64,000 nt of DNA, taken from contig NZ_JPXI01000022.1 of NCBI RefSeq assembly GCF_000740675.1, positions 60,063 to 124,062 on the forward strand, in the 5' to 3' direction. A model generated the notes under the pieces. It saw nothing but the letters and a program-made list of their open reading frames with translations. It searched no databases and was not told the DNA's origin. Position numbers and translations under genes: made by a program. The stretch's first letter is position 1; every line of letters begins with the position of its first letter. Source of the stretch: Massilia sp. BSC265. Lineage in GTDB: Bacteria; Pseudomonadota; Gammaproteobacteria; Burkholderiales; Burkholderiaceae_D. Positions 1 to 8,490 of the stretch are shown here, one piece after another.

Positions 1-231
1 GAGGAAGGACAGGCCCAGCACCCAGCGCATTACCTCGGGCCCCAGCAGCTCGCCCACCAGGGCGCCGACGGCGGCGGCGAAGGCATGGTTGAAGAGCGTC
101 GCCACGAAGATGCCGAGCACGATCGGCAGGGGGCGGCGAAAGCGCGCGGCGAGGAGGAAGGCCAGCAGCTGGGTCTTGTCGCCGATCTCGGCAAGTCCCA
201 CGATGCCGGTCGATACGAGAAAGGCGTCCAT
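1..231 (-). CDS. UPF0016/GDT1 (TMEM165-like) cation transporter, N-terminal part
   Basis: This is the first 77 codons of a minus-strand gene that runs off the left edge. The protein begins MDAFLVSTGIVGLAEIGDKT and carries the E-x-G-D-K-T motif at about residues 15-20 that defines the UPF0016/GDT1 family. Members are membrane transporters for Mn2+ or Ca2+ with H+ exchange, and bacterial forms (MntX-like) export manganese. A second hydrophobic helix follows a short RFRRP loop, as in the first repeat of this family. The ATG at 231 was chosen because the motif lies at the expected distance from it. The overlapping longer reading frame on the same strand (30-299) is out of frame with the motif and is a shadow. 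The second half, including the second EGDK motif, is outside the window. Confidence 0.85.
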   Translation of the reverse strand, partial: MDAFLVSTGIVGLAEIGDKTQLLAFLLAARFRRPLPIVLGIFVATLFNHAFAAAVGALVGELLGPEVMRWVLGLSFL

Positions 232-362
232 GAAGCGGCGGGTACGAAAGTCTCGATCATAGCAGAGCCGTCTGTGCATACAGCGCGCGCCAGCCCCATG
301 CGGGTGCTTTCCGGCCACGAATGAAGATGCTATTCTGCCCGCTTCCTTCCACGCGAGAGACC

Positions 363-2216
363 ATGAAGACAAGCACCCTGCTGCGCGCCACGGCCTGCGC
401 CTTCCTTTGCCAGTGGAGCGCCTACGCGTTCGCACTCGACCCCCTCAGCTACGCCAAATACGACCAGGTCAAGACCACGGCCCTGCACCTGGACCTGAAA
501 GCCGACTTCACGCGCAAGACCCTGGCCGGCTACGCCGACCTGACCCTGAACTGGATCGACAAGTCGGCCGCCACGCTGGACCTCGACACCCGCGAGCTGA
601 ACATCTCCAAGATCGAGGCGCAGGACGCGAAAGGCGCCTGGAAGCCTGTCAAGTACATCCTCGGCAAGCTGGATACCGAAAAAGGCCAGGCCCTGCAGAT
701 CGCGCTGCCCGGCCAGCCGGCCAAGGTCCGCATCCACTACCAGACCGCGCCCACCGCGCCGGCGCTGCAGTGGCTCACGCCCAAGCAGACCATGTCGGGC
801 AAGTACCCCTTCATGTTCAGCCAGTCGCAGCCGATCGCCGCGCGCTCCTTCGTGCCGATCCAGGACACCCCGGCGGTGCGCTTCACCTATACCGCACGGA
901 TCCAGGCCCCGGAGGGCATGCGCGTCGTGATGAGCGCCGATAACGACCCCAAGGCCACCGGCAAGGGCGGCTGGAAGTTCACCATGCCGCAGCCGGTGCC
1001 GTCCTACCTGATCGCGATCGGCATCGGCGAGCTGGAAGCGCGCACCCTGGGCCCGCGCACCGGCGTCTACGCCGAGCCGATGCGCATCAAGGCCGCCGAA
1101 TACGAGCTGGCCGACACCGAGAAGATGGTGGCCGCGGCCGAATCGCTGTACGGCCCGTATCGCTGGGGACGCTACGACATGCTGGTGCTGCCGCCGTCCT
1201 TCCCGATCGGCGGCATGGAAAACCCGCGCCTGACCTTCCTGACCCCGACCATGATCGCGGGCGACCGCAGCCTGGTCGACCTGGTCTCGCACGAGCTGGC
1301 CCACAGCTGGTCGGGCAACCTGGTAACCAACGCCTCGTGGAAGCACTGGTGGCTCAACGAAGGCTTCACCACCTACGTCACCACCCGCATCCTCGAGAAG
1401 ATGTACGGCGAGGAGGTGGCGACCATGAACCTGCAGCTCGAGCAGGAAGAAGCGCTCGACTCGTTGAATAGCATCCCGAAAGAGAAGCAGGCGCTCGTCA
1501 CCCGCCATCCGGACACCAGTTCCGAGCACTACACCGACGAAGGCTTGGCCTATCCGAAGGGCGCCTGGTTCCTGCGCACCCTGGAGCAGCGCGCCGGCCG
1601 CGCCGCTTTCGATGCCTTCCTGCGCGGCTGGTTCGACCAGCACGCCTTCCAGAGCGTGACCACCGACCAGTTCGTCGCTTTCCTGCGTGCGAACCTGCTG
1701 GCGAAGAACCCGAAGATCATGAGCGACGCCGAGCTGGATGAGTGGCTGTACGGTCCGGGCATCCCGGCCACCGCACAGAAGGCGGTCTCGGCTCGCCTGG
1801 CCAAGCTGAACGACACCACCGCCCGCTGGCTCAAGGGCGACATCAAGACCGCGCAGCTGCCTGCCAAGGAGTGGAATGCCGCCGAGTGGATGAAGTTCCT
1901 GAACGACATCGACAACAAGGCCAACGCCGCCAAGCTGGAAGAACTGGACAAGGCCTTCGGCCTGGCCAAGACCGGCAACAACGAAGTGGCCTTCCGCTTC
2001 TACCGCGCCTCGGTGCACGCCGGCTATCGCGGCATCCGCCCGGATCTGGAAGCCTTCCTGATGAGTGTGGGCCGCCAGAAGTTCGTGGTGCCGCTGTACG
2101 GCGCCCTGCGCGCCAACGCCGAAGACCGGGCCTGGGCCGAGCGTGTGTATAAAGCTGCGCGCGAGCGTTACCACCCGGAGACGCAGGGCAGCGTCGACAA
2201 GCAGATGACCAAATAA
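363..2216 (+). CDS. M1 family metallopeptidase (aminopeptidase / LTA4 hydrolase-like), exported
   Basis: This is a zinc aminopeptidase of the M1 (gluzincin) family, 617 aa, that removes N-terminal residues from peptides. The exopeptidase motif GGMEN is at about residue 283. The zinc site HELAH is at 310-314, with the third ligand Glu at about 333 (WWLNEGF), which is the spacing of M1 enzymes. The N-terminal saddle domain and a C-terminal helical region fit leukotriene A4 hydrolase-like members. The start at 363 gives a clean signal peptide (MKTSTLLRATACAFLCQWSAYAFA), so the enzyme is probably periplasmic. The in-frame start 42 bases upstream would spoil the signal. The serine hydrolase 10 bases downstream is likely cotranscribed. 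Substrate is unknown. Confidence 0.93.
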   Translation: MKTSTLLRATACAFLCQWSAYAFALDPLSYAKYDQVKTTALHLDLKADFTRKTLAGYADLTLNWIDKSAATLDLDTRELNISKIEAQDAKGAWKPVKYILGKLDTEKGQALQIALPGQPAKVRIHYQTAPTAPALQWLTPKQTMSGKYPFMFSQSQPIAARSFVPIQDTPAVRFTYTARIQAPEGMRVVMSADNDPKATGKGGWKFTMPQPVPSYLIAIGIGELEARTLGPRTGVYAEPMRIKAAEYELADTEKMVAAAESLYGPYRWGRYDMLVLPPSFPIGGMENPRLTFLTPTMIAGDRSLVDLVSHELAHSWSGNLVTNASWKHWWLNEGFTTYVTTRILEKMYGEEVATMNLQLEQEEALDSLNSIPKEKQALVTRHPDTSSEHYTDEGLAYPKGAWFLRTLEQRAGRAAFDAFLRGWFDQHAFQSVTTDQFVAFLRANLLAKNPKIMSDAELDEWLYGPGIPATAQKAVSARLAKLNDTTARWLKGDIKTAQLPAKEWNAAEWMKFLNDIDNKANAAKLEELDKAFGLAKTGNNEVAFRFYRASVHAGYRGIRPDLEAFLMSVGRQKFVVPLYGALRANAEDRAWAERVYKAARERYHPETQGSVDKQMTK

Positions 2217-2226
2217 CAGATAGGGG

Positions 2227-3858
2227 ATGAACAGAGTGTTTGCCATGAATCGCATCGCAGCCGCGGCCCTGATCGCGCTGACCGCTTCCGCCACCGGCGC
2301 CGTGTTTGCCCAGGACGCAGCGCCTTCCAGCGCCGCCGTGGCGCCTGCCTACGACCTGCGCGCCGACGTCGAGCGCGTCATGAAGGAATTCGACGTGCCG
2401 GGCATCGCCATTGCCGTGGTCAAGGACGGCAAGGTTCTGGCCTCCGAAGGCTTCGGCGTGCGCAAGCGCGGCGAGCCGGCCAAGGTCGACGGCAAGACCA
2501 TCTTCGAGATCGCCTCGAATTCCAAGGCCTTTACTGCTGCCGCGCTGGCCATGCTGGTCGACCAGGGCAAGCTGGGCTGGGATGACCCGGTGATCAAGCA
2601 CCTGCCGGACTTCCGCATGTACGACGCCTACGTCACCGCCGAGATGACCATCCGCGACCTGCTGGTGCACCGCAGCGGCCTGGGCCTGGGCGCGGGTGAC
2701 CTGATGTGGTGGCCGACCACCACCTTCACCACCGACGAGATCATCCACAACCTCCGCTACATCAAGCCGGCCACCAGCTTCCGCAGCGCCTACGCCTACG
2801 ACAACCTGCTGTACATCGTCGCCGGCAAGATCATCGCCACCAAGTCGGGCAAGACCTGGGGCGAGACCATGCACGAGTGGATCCTCAAGCCGGTGGGCAT
2901 GACCAACACCACCACCAGCCTTGTCGAAAACGCGAAGTTCACGAACGTCTCGGCGCCGCACAGCAAGATCAACGGCAAGGCGGTGCCGGTCAAGGCCATG
3001 CCGGTGCCGAATGCGGATGGTGCGGTGGGCATCAACACCAGCGCCGAGGACATCGCACGCTGGATGCAGGTGCTGCTGGATGGCGGCCGGGTGGGCAAGG
3101 ATGCATCCGGCAAGGAAGTGCGCCTGTGGTCGGACAAGCAGGCGCGCGAGATGTGGACTGCCCAGACCCCGATGACGATCAGCACGCCGCGTCCGCCGCT
3201 GGCCGCCACCAAGCCGAACTTCTACGCCTACGGCCTGGGCTTCCAGCTGCGCGATTACCAGGGCAAGCTGGTGGCGATGCACGGCGGCGCCCTGCAGGGC
3301 TTCTATACCCGCGTGCTGCTGGTGCCGGAAGCGAAGCTGGGCATCGCGATCTTTACCAACGCGGAAAGCAGCCCCTCGCTGAACGCGCTGCAGTACCGCC
3401 TGCTCGACCAGCACCTGGGCGCGGCGCCGACCGATTGGATCGGCCGCATCGCGGACATCGACCGCGAGAACCAGGCCAAGGAACAAGCCCGCATCAAGAG
3501 CGAATCCGCCACCCGCGCGGCGACGTCGAAACCGTCGCTGCCGCTGGCCTCGTACGAGGGCGAGTATGAGGATCCGTGGTACGGCAAGGCGAACATCAAG
3601 CGCGTGAACAACAAGCTGGTGATGTCGTTCGCGAAGACGCCGGACCTGACCGGTGAGATGGAGCACTTCCAGCACGACACCTTCATCGTGCGCTGGAAGG
3701 AGCGCAACTTCAATGCGGACGCCTACGTGACCTTCTCGCTGGACCACGACGGCAGCATCGAGCGGGTGCGCATGAAGCCGGTGTCGACGGAGACGGACTT
3801 CAGCTATGACTTCCAGGATCTGCTGTTCGTGCCGGTGAAGAAGGACAGGAAGGTCTGA
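2227..3858 (+). CDS. serine hydrolase, beta-lactamase/class C PBP fold, with C-terminal DUF3471-like domain
   Basis: This is a 543-aa exported hydrolase of the beta-lactamase/transpeptidase fold (Pfam Beta-lactamase, AmpC/EstB-like). The nucleophile motif S-N-S-K is at 97-100 in the context EIASNSKAF. A Y-D-N motif follows in SAYAYDNLLY, and an H-G-G motif in MHGGALQGFY takes the KTG position. The last ~110 residues (EGEYEDPWYGKANI onward) look like the DUF3471 domain often attached to these enzymes. Whether it is an esterase, a D-amino-acid peptidase or a lactamase cannot be told. The signal peptide ends near VFA-QD. The start could be 2227 or the ATG at 2245; an AGGGG lies almost against 2227, so the choice is open. 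It is 10 bases downstream of the M1 peptidase, probably in one transcript. Confidence 0.9.
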   Translation: MNRVFAMNRIAAAALIALTASATGAVFAQDAAPSSAAVAPAYDLRADVERVMKEFDVPGIAIAVVKDGKVLASEGFGVRKRGEPAKVDGKTIFEIASNSKAFTAAALAMLVDQGKLGWDDPVIKHLPDFRMYDAYVTAEMTIRDLLVHRSGLGLGAGDLMWWPTTTFTTDEIIHNLRYIKPATSFRSAYAYDNLLYIVAGKIIATKSGKTWGETMHEWILKPVGMTNTTTSLVENAKFTNVSAPHSKINGKAVPVKAMPVPNADGAVGINTSAEDIARWMQVLLDGGRVGKDASGKEVRLWSDKQAREMWTAQTPMTISTPRPPLAATKPNFYAYGLGFQLRDYQGKLVAMHGGALQGFYTRVLLVPEAKLGIAIFTNAESSPSLNALQYRLLDQHLGAAPTDWIGRIADIDRENQAKEQARIKSESATRAATSKPSLPLASYEGEYEDPWYGKANIKRVNNKLVMSFAKTPDLTGEMEHFQHDTFIVRWKERNFNADAYVTFSLDHDGSIERVRMKPVSTETDFSYDFQDLLFVPVKKDRKV

Positions 3859-3875
3859 TCTACTGCCTGCTGACC

Positions 3876-3935
3876 GCGTGGGCGGGAGACCCGCCCACCC
3901 TACGATGCGATTCCTGTAGGGTGGGCGGCTACACG
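3876..3935. repeat. intergenic palindromic repeat (GTAGGGTGGGCGG family)
   Basis: GTGGGCGGG at 3878-3886 pairs with CCCGCCCAC at 3890-3898. The longer unit CCGCCCACCCTAC at 3891-3903 also pairs with GTAGGGTGGGCGG at 3916-3928. Related copies are at about 9829, 47205 and 55456 in this window, always between genes. This copy lies between convergent genes, where such stem-loops could also end transcription. It resembles REP/MITE-type elements; no transposase is present. Confidence 0.8.
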
Positions 3936-3953
3936 TAGAGATATCGAAACGTT

Positions 3954-5525
3954 TTACTTCCCGTTCCACACCTTCATCATATCCTCCGACCCCTGCGTCC
4001 GGATCCCGTTATCCGACAGGATCGCCTCGGTCGCATCCAGCGTCGCCTTGCGCGGCAGGATCATGTTCTCGCCATAGCGCTGGTCGAACTTGAACACGAC
4101 GTGCTCGTCCTTCAGGTCGCGCAGCGTCGCCACCAGGTGGGCCAGGCTGCGGATCTTGACGCCGTTCACCGTATCGACCACCGAACCGAAACGGTTGTTG
4201 TAGCCGCGTACCAGCGGGTGCGGGAAGAACGGGCCGCTGATCACCACCAGCTCCTCGCGCGCCGCGTCCGGCGAATCGCCGCGGCGCGTCATCAGGGGGC
4301 TGTCGTTGAACGCGTAAGCGTTCGCTGCAGCCGCATTCGCCACCAGGAAGGATGCGAATTCGCTGGTCGCACGGGTGAACACCACCGGGCCGTAGACGAA
4401 GTAGGAGGGGTAGCCGCCGTTCAGGTCGGGAATCAGCAGCGGACGCGGGCCGCTGGTCGGTACCTCGACCTTCATCGGCTTGCCGCCGCGGATGATCGTC
4501 ATCGGCACCTTGCCGTTCTGCGCCACCTGCTGGATGCGGTACTGGAAGCGCACGCGCAGGTTCGAGCCCAGCTTCACCATGCCCTGGTTGTCGATCGGGT
4601 GCTCGCCGATGTGGGTGATGATGTCGCCTTCCTTCAGCGGCCAGCTGGCATCGGTTTTGTACGGACGGTGCACCAGCGCGCCTTCCACCGACCTGTCGAG
4701 CTTCAGGAACTGGCGCAGCGCCGGGTTCTCGAGGTTCTGGACGCTGTCGTGCAGCAGCGGCTTGCCGTCGTAGCGGCCGTCCGCCACGTCCTTCAGGAAC
4801 AGCTCGATCTCTTCGTTCGGGATCACGTAGCCGATGTTCTGGGCATTGGCCGCCATCGAGAAGGCCAGGCCGATCATCTTGTCGCCTGCGATCACCGGGC
4901 CGCCGCTGTTGCCCGGGTTGATCGGCGCGTCGATCTGGATGCGCAGGCCCGAGCTGAACGAGCCGTAGCCGACGAACTCCACGCGCGAGACGATGCCGCG
5001 GGTGGTCGACAGCGAATTGCCGCCCACCGGGTAGCCATAGGCGAAGACCGCCTCGCGTACGTCCGGCAGCACGGCGGCGCGCTGCACCGGCGGACGCTTG
5101 TCGAAGAAGGACGGGTCTTCCAGCTCCAGCACCGCCAGGTCCAGGCCGCGCGCCAGCGCGATCACCTTGGCCGGCACCCGGTCGCCCGACTGGCTGGCCT
5201 GCACCTCGACCTGGCTGGCGTAGGCCACCACGTGGGCATTGGTCAGGATGCGCTTGCCCTCGATGATGACGCCCGAGCCGGTCACGTCGTTAGGAGAGGC
5301 CTTGGTCCAGGGCTTGTACGGGTCCGGACGGCGCACGGTGGCGAAGATCTTGACCACCGAGTTCTCGACCGCCGGCAGGGCCGGGGCCTTGGTGGCGGAC
5401 GGGGTGGCGACGGCCGTCGACGGCGGAGTCGATGGGGTCGGCGCTGGAGGCGGGGAAGTGTCCTGTGCGTGGACGAAGCCGCTCAGGGCGAATGCCACGG
5501 CGGCGGCGAGGCGTGCGATTTTCAT
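3954..5525 (-). CDS. exported trypsin-like serine protease with PDZ domain (Deg-like)
   Basis: This is a 523-aa S1C-type protease. After a signal peptide (cut near VHA-QD) comes a Pro/Ser/Thr-rich linker (about residues 23-50), then the chymotrypsin-fold domain. Its catalytic triad is His98 (TNAHVV), Asp129 (GLDLAVL) and Ser207 (GNSGGP). A PDZ-like segment (EGDIITHIGEHPI) and a further C-terminal domain with a second PDZ-like stretch follow. The layout is closer to the DegP9-type long-tail proteases than to E. coli DegP. It should act in the periplasm on misfolded or signal-bearing proteins. The ATG at 5525 was chosen because it starts the signal peptide; the open frame extends upstream without coding character. 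The methyltransferase-like gene lies upstream on the same strand. Confidence 0.9.
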   Translation of the reverse strand: MKIARLAAAVAFALSGFVHAQDTSPPPAPTPSTPPSTAVATPSATKAPALPAVENSVVKIFATVRRPDPYKPWTKASPNDVTGSGVIIEGKRILTNAHVVAYASQVEVQASQSGDRVPAKVIALARGLDLAVLELEDPSFFDKRPPVQRAAVLPDVREAVFAYGYPVGGNSLSTTRGIVSRVEFVGYGSFSSGLRIQIDAPINPGNSGGPVIAGDKMIGLAFSMAANAQNIGYVIPNEEIELFLKDVADGRYDGKPLLHDSVQNLENPALRQFLKLDRSVEGALVHRPYKTDASWPLKEGDIITHIGEHPIDNQGMVKLGSNLRVRFQYRIQQVAQNGKVPMTIIRGGKPMKVEVPTSGPRPLLIPDLNGGYPSYFVYGPVVFTRATSEFASFLVANAAAANAYAFNDSPLMTRRGDSPDAAREELVVISGPFFPHPLVRGYNNRFGSVVDTVNGVKIRSLAHLVATLRDLKDEHVVFKFDQRYGENMILPRKATLDATEAILSDNGIRTQGSEDMMKVWNGK

Positions 5526-5650
5526 GGATTCCTTCGGTGGTCGAACAGTGCGAATAATCTTGTGATACAAATCGCAAGAATATACACGCTCGCCGCCGAA
5601 GGATATACACCAATCGTCACGAGAGGCAGGCCGCATCCCGCTCGGTCGGA

Positions 5651-6451
5651 TTACTGCTTGACGAACTTGAGCGTCATGCGGTCGCTCTCGCCGATCGCCA
5701 TGGCCTTCTCGCGATCCTTGTCCTTGTTGGCCAGCACCGGGGGCAGGGTCCACACGCCTTTTTCATGGTTGGCGGTGTCCTTCGGGTTGGCGTTGATCTC
5801 GGACTTGGCGGCCAGCTTGAAGCCGGCGCTTTCCACCGTCTTGATGACCCAGGCTTCGTGCACGTAGCCGCTCGAGGCTTTTTCGTCCTGCTTCATCGAA
5901 GCCGGCAGGCGGTGGTCGACGATGCCCAGCACGCCGCCCGGTTTCAGCACCTTGTGGATTTCCTTGAAGGTGTTCTTCAGCGCGTCTTCACCGCTGCCGA
6001 CCCAGTTGTGCAGGTTGCGGAAGGTCAGGACCATGTCGACGCTGTTCGGCGCCGCGATCTGGATGGTGGCAGGCGGTTCGAATACGGCTGTCGCGACCTT
6101 GTCGTAGATCGCCGGGTTCGAATCGAGCTTGTTCTTGAAAGCCATGCCATAGCGCTTGTCAGGCGCGATCGCCTGGCCTGCGCCGATCAGCTTGCCCTTG
6201 TCGCGCAGGTAGGGCGCCAGGATCTCGGTGTACCAGCCGCCCGACGGCACCAGTTCCACCACCGTCATGTTGGGCTTGATGCCGAAGAAGGTCAGTGTCT
6301 CGTACGGATGGCGCCACGCGTCGCGCGCCTTGTTGGCGGCGCTGCGGTGTTCGCCCGCGATGGCGGCTTTCAGGGCGTCGTCTGCCAGTGCGACGCTGGA
6401 GGCGCCCGCCATGCCGGTAGCCAGCATCGCGGCCAGGATCAGTCGTTTCAT
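5651..6451 (-). CDS. predicted exported class I SAM-dependent methyltransferase-like protein (COG4798 type)
   Basis: This 266-aa protein has a clear signal peptide (MKRLILAAMLATGMAGASSVALA). A Rossmann-type methyltransferase core follows. Motif I is degenerate (VVELVPSGGWYTEILAPYL), followed by a region resembling motif IV (DMVLTFRNLHNW) and LKPGGVLGIVDH, the usual post-motif. Such secreted methyltransferase-like proteins form a known, uncharacterised group, and the presence of SAM in the periplasm is doubtful, so the reaction is unknown. The ATG at 6451 starts the signal peptide; an upstream extension is possible but does not look coding. The 389-base gap upstream holds the promoter region of the divergent TldD operon. 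Confidence 0.82.
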   Translation of the reverse strand: MKRLILAAMLATGMAGASSVALADDALKAAIAGEHRSAANKARDAWRHPYETLTFFGIKPNMTVVELVPSGGWYTEILAPYLRDKGKLIGAGQAIAPDKRYGMAFKNKLDSNPAIYDKVATAVFEPPATIQIAAPNSVDMVLTFRNLHNWVGSGEDALKNTFKEIHKVLKPGGVLGIVDHRLPASMKQDEKASSGYVHEAWVIKTVESAGFKLAAKSEINANPKDTANHEKGVWTLPPVLANKDKDREKAMAIGESDRMTLKFVKQ

Positions 6452-6572
6452 CGGTTCGAAGTCTCCAAGTGATTGTGTGCGGCCGGGCAGAACGCCGCCG
6501 CCGCGCAGATGATCGGCCACACTTGGCGGACAGTCAAGCGTTCCTTGTGTATGCATATTGTCGCTCTGGCGC

Positions 6573-6632
6573 TGTCCGGATGAGTGTCCGCAGCGGACAC
6601 CCGGACACCTGAGCGGACACTTTCCCCGGACA
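6573..6632. promoter_or_regulatory. cluster of six TGTCCG/CGGACA half-sites, probable enhancer for a sigma-54 activator
   Basis: Half-sites lie at 6573-6578, 6584-6590, 6594-6600, 6602-6608, 6614-6620 and 6627-6632. The second and third form the perfect palindrome GTGTCCGCAGCGGACAC (6584-6600). The cluster lies 43-102 bases upstream of the -24 element at 6675, the usual place for an NtrC-family activator. The same motif and spacing occur at 55399-55453, upstream of the operon that encodes such an activator. Binding is inferred, not shown. Confidence 0.72.
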
Positions 6633-6674
6633 GTGGACGGCTGACAAATCATGGGTTTCAACGACGCTTTGATC

Positions 6675-6689
6675 TGGCACAACAATTGC
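6675..6689 (+). promoter_or_regulatory. sigma-54 promoter of the tldD-pmbA-moxR operon
   Basis: The sequence is TGGCAC-AACAA-TTGC, an exact match to the consensus TGGCAC-N5-TTGC with GG at -24 and GC at -12. Transcription would start near 6700, leaving a leader of about 140 bases before the ATG at 6841. The leader holds a strong hairpin (CCGGGGC 6731-6737 with GCCCCGG 6743-6749) and ends with an AGGAG ribosome site at about 6831-6835. Confidence 0.85.
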
Positions 6690-6730
6690 CTATTCAAAAC
6701 CTCGAGTTGCTGCTAAGGTTGACAAGTTTG

Positions 6731-6749
6731 CCGGGGCCGCCAGCCCCGG
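6731..6749 (+). other. hairpin in the leader of the TldD operon
   Basis: A 7-bp GC stem (CCGGGGC / GCCCCGG) with a 5-base loop lies in the transcribed leader. A second, looser stem pairs AGCGG near 6780 with CCGCT near 6810. No T-run follows, so it is not a standard terminator. It may stabilise the leader or have no role. Confidence 0.4.
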
Positions 6750-6840
6750 TTGAAACCTATCCCTCCGCAGTAAATACAAGAGCGGGCCGCACCACAAGGC
6801 GGGACCGCTGCCCAGAAGTAGGTTGATTTCAGGAGACTTT

Positions 6841-8475
6841 ATGGAACGCCGTACCTTTCTCAATTTCAGCAGCCTGGCGCTCGCCTCCACGCTCGTCCCC
6901 TTCACCCGCGCGATCGCAGCGGAAGAACTGCTCAGCTCCATGCCCACGGCCGCCAAGAAGGCGCTGGCCGACGTCGCGCTGAACGCCGCCACCAAGGCGG
7001 GCGCCAGCTACGCCGACGTGCGCATCGGCCGCTACCTGAACCAGTTCATCACCACGCGCGACCTGAACGTCGAAAACGTGGCGAACACCGAGTCGGCCGG
7101 CGTCGGCGTGCGCGTGATCGCGAACGGCGCCTACGGCTTTGCCGCCACCTCGGACATGTCGAACGACGGCATCGCCAACGCGGCGCGCCAGGCGGTCGCC
7201 ATCGCCAAGGCCAACGCCAAGCTGCAGTCCGAACCGGTGCGCCTTGCACCAGTGAAGGGCGTCGGTGACGTCTCCTGGTCCACCCCGATCAAGAAGGACT
7301 GGCGCACCGTGCCGATCAAGGAGAAGGCAGACCTCTTGATCGCCGCCAACAAGGCCGGCATGGAAGGTGGCGCGACCTTCATGAATTCGATGCTGTTCCA
7401 GGTGAACCAGCAGAAGTACTTCGCCTCCACCGACGGCTCCTACATCGAGCAGGACGTGCACCGCCTGTGGGCCCCGTTCCAGGCCACCGCCGTGGACAAG
7501 ACCACCGGCAAGTTCCGCTCGCGCTCGGGCCTGGGCGCGCCGGTCGGCATGGGCTACGAATACCTCGACGCGCGCAAGGAAGACAAGCTGAAAGCCGCCG
7601 GCGGCGTCGCCACCCTGTATACCGGCTCCTATGACATCATCGAGGACGCGCGCGCAGCCGGCCGCGATGCCAGGACCAAGCTGACCGCCAAGTCGGTCAC
7701 CCCGGGCAAGTACGACCTGATGCTGTCGCCGGAACACCTGTGGCTGACGATCCACGAGAACGTCGGACATCCGACCGAACTGGACCGCGTGCTCGGCTAC
7801 GAAGCCAACTACGCCGGCACCAGCTTCGCCACCCTCGACAAGTGGCAGACCAAAGGCTTCAAGTACGGCAACCCGATGGTCAACCTGTACGCCGACAAGA
7901 CCACCCCGGGTTCGCTGGGCGCGGTCGGCTACGACGACGAAGGCGTCAAGACCAAGCGCTGGGACATTATCAAGGACGGCATCCTGGTCAACTACCAGGC
8001 CACCCGCGACCAGGCCCACATCATCGGCGAGAAGGAATCGCACGGCTGCTCCTACGCCGACAGCTGGAGCTCGGTGCAGTTCCAGCGCATGCCGAACGTC
8101 TCGCTGGCGGCCGGCAAGAAGCGCCTGACCCCGGACGAGATGGTCAAGGACATCAAGAAGGGCATCTACATCGTCGGCGACGGTTCCTTCTCGATCGACC
8201 AGCAGCGCTACAACTTCCAGTTCGGCGGCCAGCTGTTCTACGAGATCAAGGACGGCAAGATCGGTCCGATGCTGGAAGACGTGGCCTACCAGGCCAACAC
8301 CCAGGAATTCTGGAACGCCTGCTCGGCCATCTGCGACGAGCGCGACTGGCGCATGGGCGGTTCCTTCTTCGACGGCAAAGGACAGCCGCCGCAGATCAGT
8401 ATCGTGTCGCACGGGTCGTCGACCACGCGCTTCAACGGCATCAACGTGATCAACACCGCCCGCAAGATCGGCTAA
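6841..8475 (+). CDS. TldD-family metalloprotease, catalytic subunit, with Tat-type signal (copy 1)
   Basis: This 544-aa protein belongs to the TldD/PmbA (modulator of DNA gyrase) family. The protease motif H-E-N-V-G-H is at 305-310, corresponding to HExxxH of E. coli TldD. It begins MERRTFLNFSS, an R-R-x-F-L Tat motif, followed by a hydrophobic stretch ending AIA-AEE. Canonical TldD is cytoplasmic and has no signal. E. coli TldD uses a late Cys (in CGK-x-GQ) as third zinc ligand; here the matching stretch reads GGSFFDGKGQP with no Cys, and the nearest is in NACSAICDERDW. TldD and PmbA (TldE) form a heterodimer that degrades unfolded peptides and matures microcin B17. This is the first gene of a ten-gene operon and precedes its PmbA partner by 15 bases. 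Confidence 0.88.
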   Translation: MERRTFLNFSSLALASTLVPFTRAIAAEELLSSMPTAAKKALADVALNAATKAGASYADVRIGRYLNQFITTRDLNVENVANTESAGVGVRVIANGAYGFAATSDMSNDGIANAARQAVAIAKANAKLQSEPVRLAPVKGVGDVSWSTPIKKDWRTVPIKEKADLLIAANKAGMEGGATFMNSMLFQVNQQKYFASTDGSYIEQDVHRLWAPFQATAVDKTTGKFRSRSGLGAPVGMGYEYLDARKEDKLKAAGGVATLYTGSYDIIEDARAAGRDARTKLTAKSVTPGKYDLMLSPEHLWLTIHENVGHPTELDRVLGYEANYAGTSFATLDKWQTKGFKYGNPMVNLYADKTTPGSLGAVGYDDEGVKTKRWDIIKDGILVNYQATRDQAHIIGEKESHGCSYADSWSSVQFQRMPNVSLAAGKKRLTPDEMVKDIKKGIYIVGDGSFSIDQQRYNFQFGGQLFYEIKDGKIGPMLEDVAYQANTQEFWNACSAICDERDWRMGGSFFDGKGQPPQISIVSHGSSTTRFNGINVINTARKIG

Positions 8476-8490
8476 GGCAAGAGGACCCTC

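Noticed and set aside
232..362. Manganese (yybP-ykoY) riboswitch upstream of the UPF0016 gene
   Set aside because: Such a riboswitch is common before this family, but the available 131 bases show none of its conserved loops that I could identify.
330..2294. Long antisense reading frame opposite the M1 peptidase (654 codons)
   Set aside because: It is a GC-rich shadow frame with low-complexity Arg/Gly/His-rich content and no family resemblance; the plus-strand gene has clear motifs.
4101..5867. Plus-strand frame of 588 codons over the protease gene
   Set aside because: No recognisable domain; the minus-strand frame has signal peptide, catalytic triad and PDZ.
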